64,000 bases of DNA from Acidobacteriota bacterium. GTDB lineage: Bacteria; Acidobacteriota; Terriglobia; Terriglobales; Acidobacteriaceae. The stretch lies in NCBI GenBank assembly GCA_021792795.1, contig JAJYUB010000018.1:1-64000 (forward strand), in the 5' to 3' direction. The notes beneath the pieces are model-generated. The model saw nothing but the letters and a program-made list of their open reading frames with translations. It ran no database searches and was not told where the DNA came from. Position 1 is the stretch's first letter, and each line of letters opens with the position of its first letter. The position numbers and the translations under genes were made by a program. Shown one piece after another: positions 53,124 to 62,551 of this stretch.

Positions 53124-54983
53124 TCAAGTTCCCATCCAGAATCCGTCAATTTCTTCCGGCGGCTTCGGCGGCTGTTTCGCGCCCTCCATTGCGCCCCGTG
53201 CCATCTCCAACTCGGACTGAATCTCCTGCTCAATGACCCGGCGCTCGGCTTCATTCAGATTTTCTGAGATTGCCAGGCCATGCTGCAGCAACTGCGCGGC
53301 TTCTGCGTGCGCCTGCCGTTGATGGGCGTGGCGCGCCGCGGTTCGCAGCGCAGTCGTCGCGCGCTTCCAGTTGCCGGCCGCTTCGTAATGCATCGCCATC
53401 TCTCGCGCCACGTTGTCCTCGCGCCCTGCGAACAGTTCGCCCAACCGCTCCGCAATTCGCATATGTCCTTTCGCACGACGCGATGCAGTCTGCTTCTGGT
53501 ACAAAACTTCGCGGTAGAGTCCATGCGCAAATGCGTAGAAGTCCGAACGCGTGCCATCCGGGAGTTCGTCGTGCCCGGCGCGATGCACAAAACATAAGCG
53601 TCGCGCCAGCTTGTCGCATGCCTCCTCGATTTCGGTCCGATCTTGTTCCAGCACGGCCGCGACCGCCCACGCGGGAAACACAACACGCATCAGACTGGCT
53701 GCTTCCAGGATGCGCTGTTCGGTTGGAGGCAGCCGTTCAATTTCCGGATCGATCAACTGCTCCAGTTCCTGCGGCACACCGGTTTCCATGTCCGGAAAGG
53801 GCGCACGCTGCTCCCATCGACCGGAACCGTCTGCGCCGTCGCGCATCAGAAAATGCTCGGAGATAAGGTGCCTCAGCAGGGCAAGGACAAACAGCGGATT
53901 GCCTTCGGAGTGCCGATAGACAAATGTATCCAAACCGGGAGGCAGCATTTCTTGTTCCAGTTCCCTGCTCAATACTTGTCGGACCGCTGTCTTGGCCAGC
54001 GGCGCTAACGCCAACTCCGCACACTGCCGATGCAGCACCAGGTCTTGCTTCAACGCTTTCAGAGGATGTTCCGCGGATGTGCAATGGGAACTGTAGGTCG
54101 CCAGGACCATCAACTTTGCCGGCGTACGTCGCCGTGCCAGGGCCGATATCAACTCCAACGTGGAATCGTTCGCCCACTGCAGATCCTCGAAGACGAGGAC
54201 GAGCGCTTTTTCTTTTGCCAGTTCCTCCAACGCTCGACAAAGGTCTCCGGGCGCCTTCGGCTGCATCGATCGCGCGTCGACGGTTGTTGATTCAGGTTCC
54301 CGGCCAAGCGCAGCCAGCCATGCCGGCGCGATACTGGCGAGAATCCGGGTCGCCATCTCACCACATGCGGAAGCACGCAACTGCCGCAGGGCTTCCGTTA
54401 CGGCGTAGTAGTCCTCCTTCTTGCTGAGTCCTTCGACGCACTGACCGCAGGCCACGTTGGCCGACAACATGGCGATCATCTGGCGGCATGCCGCCTCCAC
54501 CAGCGCAGTCTTCCCTATCCCTGTGGCACCGGTGACGAAGACGGTTTGCCGCTGCCCGCATGCCAGTGCCTGCGCAAGCGTCTTCAAGCGAATCAGTTCC
54601 TGCTCGCGTCCTACAACTCCGTCGAAAACCGCAGGCTGCGCTTCACTTATATAGGCTGCGCCGGACTCTGGTGCGCCCGTATCCGCGACCAGTGCGACAA
54701 AACAATAGCCGCGCTTCGGCAACGTCTGGATAAACCGCGGGCGCGCTGGATCGTCTCCCAGGACCTTTCGCAGGTCCAGCATGTACGTCCGCAACACCTG
54801 GGGCTGTACATAGGTTTCCGGCCAAAGCGCATCCAGCAGTTCGTCATGGGTGATCAATCTGCCCGGATTCTCCACCAAATATCGCAGGACAGCGAACGGC
54901 TTTGGCGGAAGATTGATCTGCGCCTTGTTTTGCCAGAGGCATTCGTTCGAGGTGTCCAGCCGAAAAGATTCAAACTGCTTCAT
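53124..54983 (-). CDS. Winged-helix transcriptional regulator with AAA-type ATPase and helical repeats
   Basis: 619 residues. An OmpR/CadC-type DNA-binding domain lies at about 1-97 (NLPPKPFAVLRYLVENPGRLITHDELL, FIQTLPKRGYCF). An ATPase domain follows with Walker A VTGATGIGKTALVEA and Walker B LVLVFEDLQWAND, then a helical C-terminal half like TPR/MalT-type regulators (HSEGNPLFVLALLRHL). Large ATP-binding sensors of this kind (LuxR/AfsR/adenylate-cyclase-associated type) respond to unknown ligands. Its only close same-strand neighbour is the small secreted protein, 55 nt downstream. Confidence 0.9.
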   Translation of the reverse strand: MKQFESFRLDTSNECLWQNKAQINLPPKPFAVLRYLVENPGRLITHDELLDALWPETYVQPQVLRTYMLDLRKVLGDDPARPRFIQTLPKRGYCFVALVADTGAPESGAAYISEAQPAVFDGVVGREQELIRLKTLAQALACGQRQTVFVTGATGIGKTALVEAACRQMIAMLSANVACGQCVEGLSKKEDYYAVTEALRQLRASACGEMATRILASIAPAWLAALGREPESTTVDARSMQPKAPGDLCRALEELAKEKALVLVFEDLQWANDSTLELISALARRRTPAKLMVLATYSSHCTSAEHPLKALKQDLVLHRQCAELALAPLAKTAVRQVLSRELEQEMLPPGLDTFVYRHSEGNPLFVLALLRHLISEHFLMRDGADGSGRWEQRAPFPDMETGVPQELEQLIDPEIERLPPTEQRILEAASLMRVVFPAWAVAAVLEQDRTEIEEACDKLARRLCFVHRAGHDELPDGTRSDFYAFAHGLYREVLYQKQTASRRAKGHMRIAERLGELFAGREDNVAREMAMHYEAAGNWKRATTALRTAARHAHQRQAHAEAAQLLQHGLAISENLNEAERRVIEQEIQSELEMARGAMEGAKQPPKPPEEIDGFWMGT

Positions 54984-55457
54984 CCAGATCTTGCCCTCAA
55001 GGGAAATGAGTTCAGAGTAACAACTGCACTTGGACTTCCAATCAGGAATCTACATTCTCGAATCGCATCTGTAACAACTCGTTATAGATGATTCCGCATC
55101 TCGGTCACCGACTTGGCGAGCTGCCGTTCATTTTCGGACATACTGTCCAAATGCGAACGGTGAGCCACGCGGCGTCCGATAAAGACGCATACGATGGATA
55201 CGCCGGAATGCGCGAAGTCGTTCCCTGGTGCGACGCCGGATTTTCCAAGCACCAAATGCCAGCGAGAAAATCGCGAGGAGCAACCGAACTGCACCCGTAG
55301 CCAGGCTGGCAGACTACATATTATGTACATCCTGAGTATTAGGGGATTGCGTTGTCAAGCAGAGGGGACGGGCACTTTCGCAGCACCCAAAACCAACATG
55401 AGGTCGCAAGCAGGGGGCAAGAACCTCGCGCAGGTATGGCGCTGATTGGCGGTGGCG
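54984..55457. other. Non-coding region upstream of the regulator and downstream of iscX
   Basis: 474 nt. Frames of 70 residues (plus, 55088-55300) and 82 residues (minus, 55082-55330) exist, but neither resembles a family or has a clear ribosome-binding site. It may contain a decayed gene; nothing firm is seen. Confidence 0.45.
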
Positions 55458-55673
55458 TCAGCCCTGCGCGTCTTTCCACTCTTCATACCAGGCCATCTGG
55501 ATGGCTTCCAGCTTTGCCTCGTTGGACTTTTGAGGATCGTCGGCAAAGCCTGGCAGCTCCGTCACAAAGCGATGCAGTTCAGTAAATCGCACCGTCAACG
55601 GGTCCGTCTCAGGAAATTTCTCCTGCAACTGGATTCCAATTTCTTCCGCATCGTTCCAGGTAATCTGTGGCAC
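55458..55673 (-). CDS. iscX: Iron-sulfur assembly protein IscX
   Basis: 71-residue acidic protein matching IscX/YfhJ: ITWNDAEEIGIQLQEKFPETDP, VRFTELHRFV and NEAKLEAIQMAWYEEWKD. IscX binds IscS and iron and tunes cluster assembly. It is the last gene of the isc operon, 32 nt after fdx, as in Proteobacteria. Confidence 0.93.
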   Translation of the reverse strand: MPQITWNDAEEIGIQLQEKFPETDPLTVRFTELHRFVTELPGFADDPQKSNEAKLEAIQMAWYEEWKDAQG

Positions 55674-55705
55674 GGCACACTCCCTTGTGGCTTGACAACA
55701 TTATG

Positions 55706-56167
55706 TCAGGGATTTGAGGGCGCTTGTTTTTCTTCCGCCAGCGACAGCGGCTTACCTTCGGAAACGTAATTGCGGTTCCACTTGGGAATTTCGACAACGT
55801 AGCTTCCCGGGTCGGTGATGATGGCCTGGCAGCCCAGGCGAGAATTCAACTGCACATCCGCGGCCGTTTCCATGCGATCCAACTCGTCGTCATCCGGCTC
55901 GCTGATTCCCGATGCGCCCTCTTTGATCCAAAGATGACAAGTGGTACAAGCGCAGGCGCCGCCGCATGCGTGGTCGAGGAAGATGCCGTAATTTTCCGCC
56001 ACGTCGAGAAACGACATCGGCTTGCCATGATGATCGTACGGCATCGTACCGTATTTGAACTCGACCGTGCGGCCTTCGGGAAGGAATGTGACGCGGACCA
56101 TTCCCGCTGCGGGTGGCTTGGATAGATCGATCGGCTTCTCAGTTTCAGGACTTGTCGTATGTGCCAT
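55706..56167 (-). CDS. fdx: ISC-type [2Fe-2S] ferredoxin
   Basis: 153 residues. The cluster ligands appear as CGGACACTTC (C-x5-C-x2-C) and a fourth cysteine in SRLGCQAI, the adrenodoxin-like spacing. It supplies electrons for cluster assembly on IscU. Both ends extend beyond the typical 110 residues: about 20 extra N-terminal residues and a charged C-terminal tail. It lies between hscA and iscX. Confidence 0.92.
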   Translation of the reverse strand: MAHTTSPETEKPIDLSKPPAAGMVRVTFLPEGRTVEFKYGTMPYDHHGKPMSFLDVAENYGIFLDHACGGACACTTCHLWIKEGASGISEPDDDELDRMETAADVQLNSRLGCQAIITDPGSYVVEIPKWNRNYVSEGKPLSLAEEKQAPSNP

Positions 56168-56185
56168 AGCGTGCTCTCGGTTGTT

Positions 56186-58138
56186 TTAAACTTCAGATTC
56201 TTTCGGTATCGCTTCAAATTCAGCAGCGGCCATTGGATGATGCGCGGCTGGCCCTTTGCCCATTCGCTGGCCGGCGGCATCCATGGTCCTTCCCTTCATC
56301 ACGGAGCCGACCGCCACGTCCATTTGCAACTCCGCGAAGTTTCTGGTCGCACGGTCCAACGCATCGATGGCGCCGCGAATCGCATGGTAGTCGTTGCCGC
56401 AACGCGCCTCTTCCAGCGCCGTGCGCGTCGTATGGATGCGGGCGACTTCGTCCGGGCGCAACAGCGTCCATGCAGGGCTTGACGGGGCTTTTTCCACTGC
56501 GATCAGGATCGTCTCGGCCTCGCTCTTGGCTTCGATAAGTTGCCGCTCGCGGAAATCTTCCTCAGCATGATCGAAGGAATCCAGGATCATGGCCTCAACC
56601 TGCTCGTCTGTCAACCCATAGGTAGGCTTGACTTCAATTTCCGACTGCTTGCCGCTGCGTTGCTCCAGTGCCGTTACGCGGAGGATGCCGTTGGCGTCGA
56701 TCAGGAACTTCACTTCAATCCGCGGCATCCCAGCCGTCATTGGAGGAATCCCCTTGAGATCAAATCGCGCCAGCGATCGACAATCTTTCGCCAACTCGCG
56801 CTCCCCTTGCAATACGTGGATGGCGACATTGGTCTGGCCGTCGATGCCGGTGGTGAAGTGCTCGGTGGCAGACGCGGGAATGGTAGAGTTGCGCTGGATG
56901 ATCCGCGCCACGACGCCTCCCAGCGCCTCAATGCCCAGCGACAACGGCGTCACGTCCAGCAACAGCATGTCGTCGGTGGCCGAGGAATCTCCCGCGAGAA
57001 TGTTGGCCTGCACTGCGGCTCCCAGTGCGACCACTTCGTCGGGATTCATTTCCGCGTGAGGCTTTTTCCCGCGAGCTGCCAGTTCGAAAACATCGTCCAC
57101 CAATTTGCGTACCAGGGGAATCCGAGTCGATCCACCGACCAAAACGACCTCGCCGATTTCCTCGATTTCGATGCCTGCGTCCTGAATGGCCTGCCTGCAA
57201 GGCGCGATGGTGCGGTCGATGACGGGGCGAATCAACTGCTCATATTGTTCGCGCGTGACCTCGCGCTGATAGCGTTGTCCGTCTGGCAAGGTAATGTCGA
57301 GCGTAGTGAAATTTTCCGCCGACAGGGCAATTTTCGCGTCGATGACTGCTTTGCGAATTGCCTGGATTGCTTCTCCACTGTGCCGCACATCAAGACCCAG
57401 GTCGCCGGAAATATCTTCAAGCGCAATGGCGATTAAAAGGTTGTCGATATCATCGCCGCCCAGGTGGGTGTCGCCATTCGTGGCAATTACTTCGAAGATG
57501 CCGTTGTGCAATTTCAGGATCGAAATATCGAACGTGCCGCCGCCAAGGTCGTACACCGCAACAATGCCGTCTTTTTGCCTGTCCAAGCCATAGGCGAGCG
57601 CCGCCGCCGTGGGTTCATTCACCAGACGCAGAACTTCGAGGCCGGCAATTCTTCCAGCATCCTTGGTCGCCTGGCGCTGGGTATCGTTGAAGTATGCGGG
57701 GACCGTGATCACAGCTTTTTTGATGGCGACGCCGGGACCAAAAAAGCGCTCGGCATTTAGCTTTAGCTGACGAAGGATATAGGCGGACACTTCCGGCGGG
57801 GTCAGTTCGCGGGTGCCTAATTTGATGCGAAGCACTTCGCCTGCGGCCAGGTCATCCGCCAGACGAAAAGGAAAAAACTTCAACTCGTCGTGAACATCTT
57901 CAACCCCGCGGCCCATCAAGCGTTTCACGGAATACACTGCGCGGTCCGGAGTCTCCAGCAGGTTCTTTCGCGCGGCATTGCCAACGACAAAGCGGTCATC
58001 CGCCGACAGCGCAACCACTGAGGGGACCAGATTGGAGCCGTCTTCTCCGGGAATGACCACCGGCTGGTCGCCTTGCATAAAAGCGATCAGCGAGTTGGTC
58101 GTGCCCAGATCGATGCCTACTACTCGTTCATCCGCCAT
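56186..58138 (-). CDS. hscA: Hsp70-type chaperone HscA
   Basis: 650-residue DnaK-family ATPase with VGIDLGTTNSLIAF, VPAYFNDTQRQATKDAGRIAG, VYDLGGGTFDIS and VLVGGSTRIPLV. Its operon place between hscB and fdx, and the shortened C-terminal lid, identify it as HscA, which works on the LPPVK motif of IscU to release clusters. Confidence 0.93.
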   Translation of the reverse strand: MADERVVGIDLGTTNSLIAFMQGDQPVVIPGEDGSNLVPSVVALSADDRFVVGNAARKNLLETPDRAVYSVKRLMGRGVEDVHDELKFFPFRLADDLAAGEVLRIKLGTRELTPPEVSAYILRQLKLNAERFFGPGVAIKKAVITVPAYFNDTQRQATKDAGRIAGLEVLRLVNEPTAAALAYGLDRQKDGIVAVYDLGGGTFDISILKLHNGIFEVIATNGDTHLGGDDIDNLLIAIALEDISGDLGLDVRHSGEAIQAIRKAVIDAKIALSAENFTTLDITLPDGQRYQREVTREQYEQLIRPVIDRTIAPCRQAIQDAGIEIEEIGEVVLVGGSTRIPLVRKLVDDVFELAARGKKPHAEMNPDEVVALGAAVQANILAGDSSATDDMLLLDVTPLSLGIEALGGVVARIIQRNSTIPASATEHFTTGIDGQTNVAIHVLQGERELAKDCRSLARFDLKGIPPMTAGMPRIEVKFLIDANGILRVTALEQRSGKQSEIEVKPTYGLTDEQVEAMILDSFDHAEEDFRERQLIEAKSEAETILIAVEKAPSSPAWTLLRPDEVARIHTTRTALEEARCGNDYHAIRGAIDALDRATRNFAELQMDVAVGSVMKGRTMDAAGQRMGKGPAAHHPMAAAEFEAIPKESEV

Positions 58139-58171
58139 ACTTCGTAGATTCCATTTCCAGAGATGCCGTTG

Positions 58172-58897
58172 CTAGCTCTTCAGCGCCGCTTCCACGTCGC
58201 GCATCAGGTTGCGAATATAGCTGCGCCGATTCAGCAAGTCGACCATTCTTTGTTGAGCAGCCTGTTGCGTACTTCCGTCATCCGCTTCAGCAGCCGCATC
58301 CCATTCGCTCCACAGTCGATGCAGGTCCTGCTCGCTTGCCTTCAGCTGCGCATCAAAATTCTGTCTTGCGGCTTCGAGACTTCCCCGCGTCTCCGGATCA
58401 TCCGACCCGCTGGCCTTGGCCATGCGCATTTCTTCCAACTGCATGTTCAATTCGAAAACTTCTTCCAGCAGGTCCGGCGGAACCACTTGCTGCTTGGCCG
58501 TCCCATTTTCTACCGCTCGGTCGGAAGCATCGCGCGACTGCACTTCCAAGCGAATCCCCGCAAGGCCCAACATGTACTCCGTCCGCGCCAGCGGATCACG
58601 CAACGTGCGCCAGGCATCGTTCAACACGGAACTTTTCTCCAGGCTCCATCGTTGCTCCTCAGCACTGGCGCGAGCATACAAGTCTGGATGAAACTTCCGG
58701 CTCAATCGGTAAAACTGCTTTTCCAGCGCAGCCGTATCCAACTGGAATCGGCGCGGCAGGCCGAAGAATGCAAAATAGTCAGTCGGCGTATATGGCTGCA
58801 GCTTGCCGCAGTTGGCGCAAAATTGCGTGTCTGCGTCATTGTCGCCGCCGCACGACCAGCAAACAATTTTCTTCGATGGTTCGGCGACGATTGTCAT
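58172..58897 (-). CDS. hscB: J-domain co-chaperone HscB with N-terminal zinc-finger-like cysteines
   Basis: 241 residues. An N-terminal CWSCGG...FCANCGKLQ segment (about 13-36) gives two CxxC pairs, then the J domain (DYFAFFGLPRRFQLD, YRLSRKFHPDLYARAS with the HPD motif, SSVLNDAWRTLRDPLARTEYMLGL) and a C-terminal three-helix IscU-binding domain. The cysteine pairs resemble those of eukaryotic HSC20 and are absent from E. coli HscB. Start at ATG 58897 follows GAGAG; an in-frame ATG lies at 58942. It recruits IscU to HscA. Confidence 0.92.
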   Translation of the reverse strand: MTIVAEPSKKIVCWSCGGDNDADTQFCANCGKLQPYTPTDYFAFFGLPRRFQLDTAALEKQFYRLSRKFHPDLYARASAEEQRWSLEKSSVLNDAWRTLRDPLARTEYMLGLAGIRLEVQSRDASDRAVENGTAKQQVVPPDLLEEVFELNMQLEEMRMAKASGSDDPETRGSLEAARQNFDAQLKASEQDLHRLWSEWDAAAEADDGSTQQAAQQRMVDLLNRRSYIRNLMRDVEAALKS

Positions 58898-58982
58898 GCA
58901 TGCTCTCTTGGCTGATTGAATATCCGAACCTTCGCCTGCCATCCCCGCACCACGGCGTTAGCTTCCAACAGGCGGCCCGGCG

Positions 58983-59438
58983 TTAACCAGAAAAAGAAGA
59001 TCCGCAACCGCACGATTTGGTAGAGTTCGGATTGATGAAGTTGAAGCCTTGGCGCATCAACGTTTCTTCATAGTCCAGCGTCATGCCGTTCAGATAAATA
59101 AACGATTTTGGATCGACGAAAACGCGCACCCCATCGTAGTCATAGACGCGGTCGCGTTCGCGCGGTTGGGTATCGAAGCGAATGTTGTAGCTGAGCCCGG
59201 AACATCCACCACCCTGCACTCCGAGTCGCAGACCGCCTTGATCGGGAGCGATTTTCTCTTTCGCCATCGCTGCTCGAATCCGCTTCAACGCGCGATCAGT
59301 CACGTGAATTCCCTTCTGCGGTGAATTCGGCGCCAAGGAAATTTCGCCAGCGTGCCCATTGGATGCGCCTTCGGATTGGCCCTTTGTCTGACCCGACGTG
59401 CTGATCGTAACTGGTTCCAACGCGCTCATCTCCCTCAT
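58983..59438 (-). CDS. iscA: A-type iron-sulfur carrier IscA
   Basis: 151 residues. The A-type domain occupies the last 110 residues and has the three conserved cysteines: GGGCSGLSY and KSCGCGSSF. The first 40 residues are a low-complexity extension absent from short IscA proteins. Start at ATG 59438 or 59429. It accepts or delivers Fe-S clusters and lies between iscU and hscB; an ErpA-like role is also possible. Confidence 0.92.
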   Translation of the reverse strand: MREMSALEPVTISTSGQTKGQSEGASNGHAGEISLAPNSPQKGIHVTDRALKRIRAAMAKEKIAPDQGGLRLGVQGGGCSGLSYNIRFDTQPRERDRVYDYDGVRVFVDPKSFIYLNGMTLDYEETLMRQGFNFINPNSTKSCGCGSSFSG

Positions 59439-59488
59439 CCTATCCGTGCCGAAGCGGCCCCCAATCCCCTGCCTGCCGCGCCGTCGAC

Positions 59489-59917
59489 TTAGTTCGCCGC
59501 CACAGCGACCTGCGCCGAAGCCTGCTCACCCACCGCGACATTCTTCTTCTTCCAGTCGCCGATGGCGGCGCGAATCGCATCTTCCGCCAGCACCGAACAG
59601 TGGATCTTCACCGGCGGAAGCGCCAACTCTTTCACAATGTCAGTGTTCTTGATCTCCAGCGCTTCGTCCACCGTCTTGCCCTTCACCCACTCCGTTGCCA
59701 GTGAGGAAGAAGCAATCGCCGAACCGCACCCGAAGGTCTTGAACTTGGCGTCTTCGATGACGCGCGTCTCCGGATTCACTTTAATCTGGAGCCGCATCAC
59801 GTCGCCGCACTCTGGAGCGCCGACCAGTCCCGTGCCAACTTCTGTGCTGTTCTTGTCCATCTGACCGACGTTGCGCGGATTGTTGTAGTGCTCAATTACC
59901 TTGTCGCTGTATGCCAT
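59489..59917 (-). CDS. iscU: Iron-sulfur scaffold IscU
   Basis: 142 residues beginning AYSDKVIEHYNNPRNVG. Cluster ligands are the cysteines in GAPECGD, TFGCGSAIASSS and KIHCSVLAEDAI, and the chaperone-recognition motif LPPVK precedes the last cysteine. ATG 59917 has GGAGG six bases upstream; the frame extends to 59977. It is the assembly scaffold between IscS and HscA/HscB. Confidence 0.96.
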   Translation of the reverse strand: MAYSDKVIEHYNNPRNVGQMDKNSTEVGTGLVGAPECGDVMRLQIKVNPETRVIEDAKFKTFGCGSAIASSSLATEWVKGKTVDEALEIKNTDIVKELALPPVKIHCSVLAEDAIRAAIGDWKKKNVAVGEQASAQVAVAAN

Positions 59918-59961
59918 ACTTCCTCCAAAATACTGTAAACTTGAAAAACTTGCGCGCAGTC

Positions 59962-61215
59962 TTAGTGCGCCTGCCACTGGACCTTCGTCAGATCGATGCC
60001 CTCTTTCGCCATCTCATACAGCGGCGAAAGCTCGCGCAGTTTCTGCACCACGTCGATCACTTTGTCGGCAACGTAATCCACTTCGGCGGGCGTGTTGAAC
60101 CGTCCCAGCCCGAAGCGAATGGAGCTATGCGCCACATCGTCGCCCAAGCCAAGCGCCTTCAATACATAGGATGGTTCCAGCGTCGCGGAGGTACAGGCGG
60201 AGCCGCTTGAAACCGCAATGTCGTTGATGCCCATCAGCAGCGATTCGCCTTCCACGTGGATAAAGCTCATGTTCAGATTTCCCGGCAGGTGATGCTCCAT
60301 GGAACCGTTCAAATGGATGAAATCCAGATTGGACTCGAGCTTTTTCCGCAGGCGATCGCGCATGGCGATCAGCTTGGCCGCTTCTTCGGCCATCTCCAGT
60401 CGAGCAATCTCACACGCCATCCCCAGGCCAACAATGCCTGGAACATTCAAAGTGCCGGAACGCATGCCGCGCTCGTGACCGCCGCCGTCCATCTGCGCGG
60501 CAATCTGCACCCGCGGATTGCGACGGCGAACATACAGCGCACCGACACCCTTGGGGCCGTAGATTTTGTGTCCGGAAAGCGAGAGGACATCAATGTTCAT
60601 CGCATTCACATCGACGGGAATCTTTCCGACGGCCTGCACCGCATCGGTATGGAACAGGATGCCGCGCTCGTGACACAGCTTGCCAATTTCTTCAATCGGC
60701 TGGATGACGCCAATTTCGTTATTCGCGAACATGATGGTGACGAGAATCGTTTTGTCATCGATGGCGCGCTTTAAATCGTCCATCTCAATCAAGCCATCGG
60801 CATTCACCGGCAGATAAGTGACGCGGTAGCCCAGCTTCTCCATCCGCTTACAGGTATCCAGCACCGCTTTATGTTCGGTCACCTGGGTGATGATGTGATT
60901 GCCGCGTTCGCGGTACATCTCGCCAATCCCCTTGATCGCCAGGTTGTTGCTCTCGGTCGCGCCTGAGGTGAAAATGATTTCCTTCGCCGTCGCGCCAATC
61001 AATTTGGCAATCTGTTCTCGGGCCAGGTCCACTGCCTTTTCCGCTTCCCATCCAAAGGAGTGGTTGCGGCTGGCGGCGTTTCCAAATTTGTTCGTGAAAA
61101 ACGGAAGCATCGTCTCCAGTACGCGCGGGTCGAGCGGCGTGGTGGCATGGTTATCCATGTAGATTGGCAACTTCACTCCGGCGGGCAATTTCGGCTCACT
61201 TAGAACGGTACTCAT
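59962..61215 (-). CDS. iscS: Cysteine desulfurase IscS
   Basis: 417 residues. PLP lysine in [17 protein letters not shown], histidine-rich TEHKAVLD, and the mobile cysteine in SSGSACTSA typical of group I (IscS/NifS) desulfurases. It mobilises sulfur from cysteine for cluster assembly and tRNA thiolation. ATG at 61215 lies six bases after GAGGAG. It follows iscR by 44 nt. Confidence 0.95.
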   Translation of the reverse strand: MSTVLSEPKLPAGVKLPIYMDNHATTPLDPRVLETMLPFFTNKFGNAASRNHSFGWEAEKAVDLAREQIAKLIGATAKEIIFTSGATESNNLAIKGIGEMYRERGNHIITQVTEHKAVLDTCKRMEKLGYRVTYLPVNADGLIEMDDLKRAIDDKTILVTIMFANNEIGVIQPIEEIGKLCHERGILFHTDAVQAVGKIPVDVNAMNIDVLSLSGHKIYGPKGVGALYVRRRNPRVQIAAQMDGGGHERGMRSGTLNVPGIVGLGMACEIARLEMAEEAAKLIAMRDRLRKKLESNLDFIHLNGSMEHHLPGNLNMSFIHVEGESLLMGINDIAVSSGSACTSATLEPSYVLKALGLGDDVAHSSIRFGLGRFNTPAEVDYVADKVIDVVQKLRELSPLYEMAKEGIDLTKVQWQAH

Positions 61216-61259
61216 TGAGGCTCCTCTGTTCGACAAAAAACTTTGTAGTACTTCTCCCG

Positions 61260-61745
61260 CTACGCGCGCGACATGATACGGCCTAATGTCACTAACGAAC
61301 TGGCTTGCCCACTGCGCGCATATCCCGAGGCTCCCAATTTAGATTCGTCGCAGAGATCGGAGATGCGCATATCGTTCAACAAATCGCGGATCGTGTCGTT
61401 CAACTTTCGCAGCGGCTCTTTCACAATGCAGGAACTCAGCAGATCGCAGTCGCCATGGCTGGTGGTGCAGGACGCAATGAACAGCGGCCCTTCAATCGAG
61501 CGAATCACCTCGAACGCGGTAATTTCGCTCGCCGGACGGGCCAGCGAATAGCCGCCGTGCAGTCCAGCGTGCGAAATCACCAGGCCGGAGCGGGCCAATG
61601 TCTGCAAAATTTTGGCCAGCAACGGAGGAGGAATGTGATACGCCTCCGCCATGTCCTTGGCGCTCTGCGTCGGATTGCCGGGATGCTCGGCAAGGTGCTT
61701 CAGCGCCATCAGCGCATAGTCCGATTTTTTGGTGAGACGCAGCAT
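61260..61745 (-). CDS. iscR: Rrf2-family Fe-S-dependent regulator IscR
   Basis: 161 residues with an N-terminal winged helix ([20 protein letters not shown]) and three cluster-type cysteines in [14 protein letters not shown]. The spacing C-x6-C-x5-C differs by one residue from the C-x5-C-x5-C of E. coli IscR. It heads the isc operon and probably represses it when carrying a [2Fe-2S] cluster; an IscR-like site lies in its promoter. Start at ATG 61745; GTG 61766 is an alternative. Confidence 0.9.
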   Translation of the reverse strand: MLRLTKKSDYALMALKHLAEHPGNPTQSAKDMAEAYHIPPPLLAKILQTLARSGLVISHAGLHGGYSLARPASEITAFEVIRSIEGPLFIASCTTSHGDCDLLSSCIVKEPLRKLNDTIRDLLNDMRISDLCDESKLGASGYARSGQASSLVTLGRIMSRA

Positions 61746-61815
61746 AGTTTTGTGCCTGTGACCCACGAAGGGACATCATCAAGCCCCGGTTCGCGGATAT
61801 TTCCTCGGCAAATTT

Positions 61816-61845
61816 ATTATAGGACTCTTTCAGTCCGAGTTGCAA
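61816..61845 (-). promoter_or_regulatory. isc operon promoter with IscR type-1-like site
   Basis: On the minus strand TTGCAA (61845-61840), an 18-nt spacer and a perfect TATAAT (61821-61816) precede iscR by about 70 nt. The spacer holds the inverted repeat GGACT-GAAAG-AGTCC (61836-61822). Its GACT-N5-AGTC core has the spacing of E. coli type-1 IscR sites, though flanking bases match only partly. Confidence 0.65.
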
Positions 61846-61913
61846 GGAGCATTCCCGCTGCCAAAACGATTGATAATGTGACGGTTTATCTCTTAGTCAA
61901 TTAAGAGGTGCGA

Positions 61914-62528
61914 ATGCGCTGCTCGCGATTCCAGGTAGCTGGTTCATTGTGGCTGTGCATCGCTCTTCCACGTGCCCTTTCGGCGCAGAAGGCCGGTTCC
62001 GATGCGGCGAGCTACAACCGATACGATTTATTCGGCGGCTACAGTTTTCTTTCGAACTCGTTCAACGATTACAGTTTTCCAGGAACCTCTCATGTACCTC
62101 TGAACGGTTGGGATGCCGGACTGGCTTTTCGAGCCTGGCACAAACTGGACAATAGTTCGTGGCACAGACTGGGCGTGAAAGTAGATGTCTCCGGCTACTA
62201 CGGCACCAGCCTCGGCTCGCCGCAAAGACCCATCTTCTTGCTTGTGGGCCCGCAATACACGTGGACGTTCGGCAAAAATCGTCCATTCATTGAGGGGCAG
62301 GTAGGATTCGGGCACATCAACAGCGACGGGCTTACCCCTTACACCACCTCAAATAATTCCTTTGCTGCGTTTGTGGGCGCCGGATACGATCGGCAAATCA
62401 CGCCACGCTTGGCGTTTCGAGTTGACGGCGGTATGCTGCACACAAACTTCAACTCTGGCTCGCCTGAAATCCACGGCGTTCCCAATTCCTTTGCGCGCAT
62501 TTCCACTGGCCTGGTCTGGCATTTCTAA
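61914..62528 (+). CDS. Outer-membrane beta-barrel protein (OmpA-like fold)
   Basis: 204 residues with signal peptide ending ALSAQ. The mature part shows amphipathic beta strands typical of 8-stranded barrels: NRYDLFGGYSFLSNSF, AGLAFRAWHKL, IFLLVGPQYTWTFG, PFIEGQVGFGHINSDG, and a C-terminal RISTGLVWHF ending in phenylalanine. No peptidoglycan-binding domain is present. Function unknown, possibly structural or adhesive. ATG at 61914 has AGAGG six bases upstream. Confidence 0.85.
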   Translation: MRCSRFQVAGSLWLCIALPRALSAQKAGSDAASYNRYDLFGGYSFLSNSFNDYSFPGTSHVPLNGWDAGLAFRAWHKLDNSSWHRLGVKVDVSGYYGTSLGSPQRPIFLLVGPQYTWTFGKNRPFIEGQVGFGHINSDGLTPYTTSNNSFAAFVGAGYDRQITPRLAFRVDGGMLHTNFNSGSPEIHGVPNSFARISTGLVWHF

Positions 62529-62551
62529 GAATCGCCGTCTGACGGATGCAA

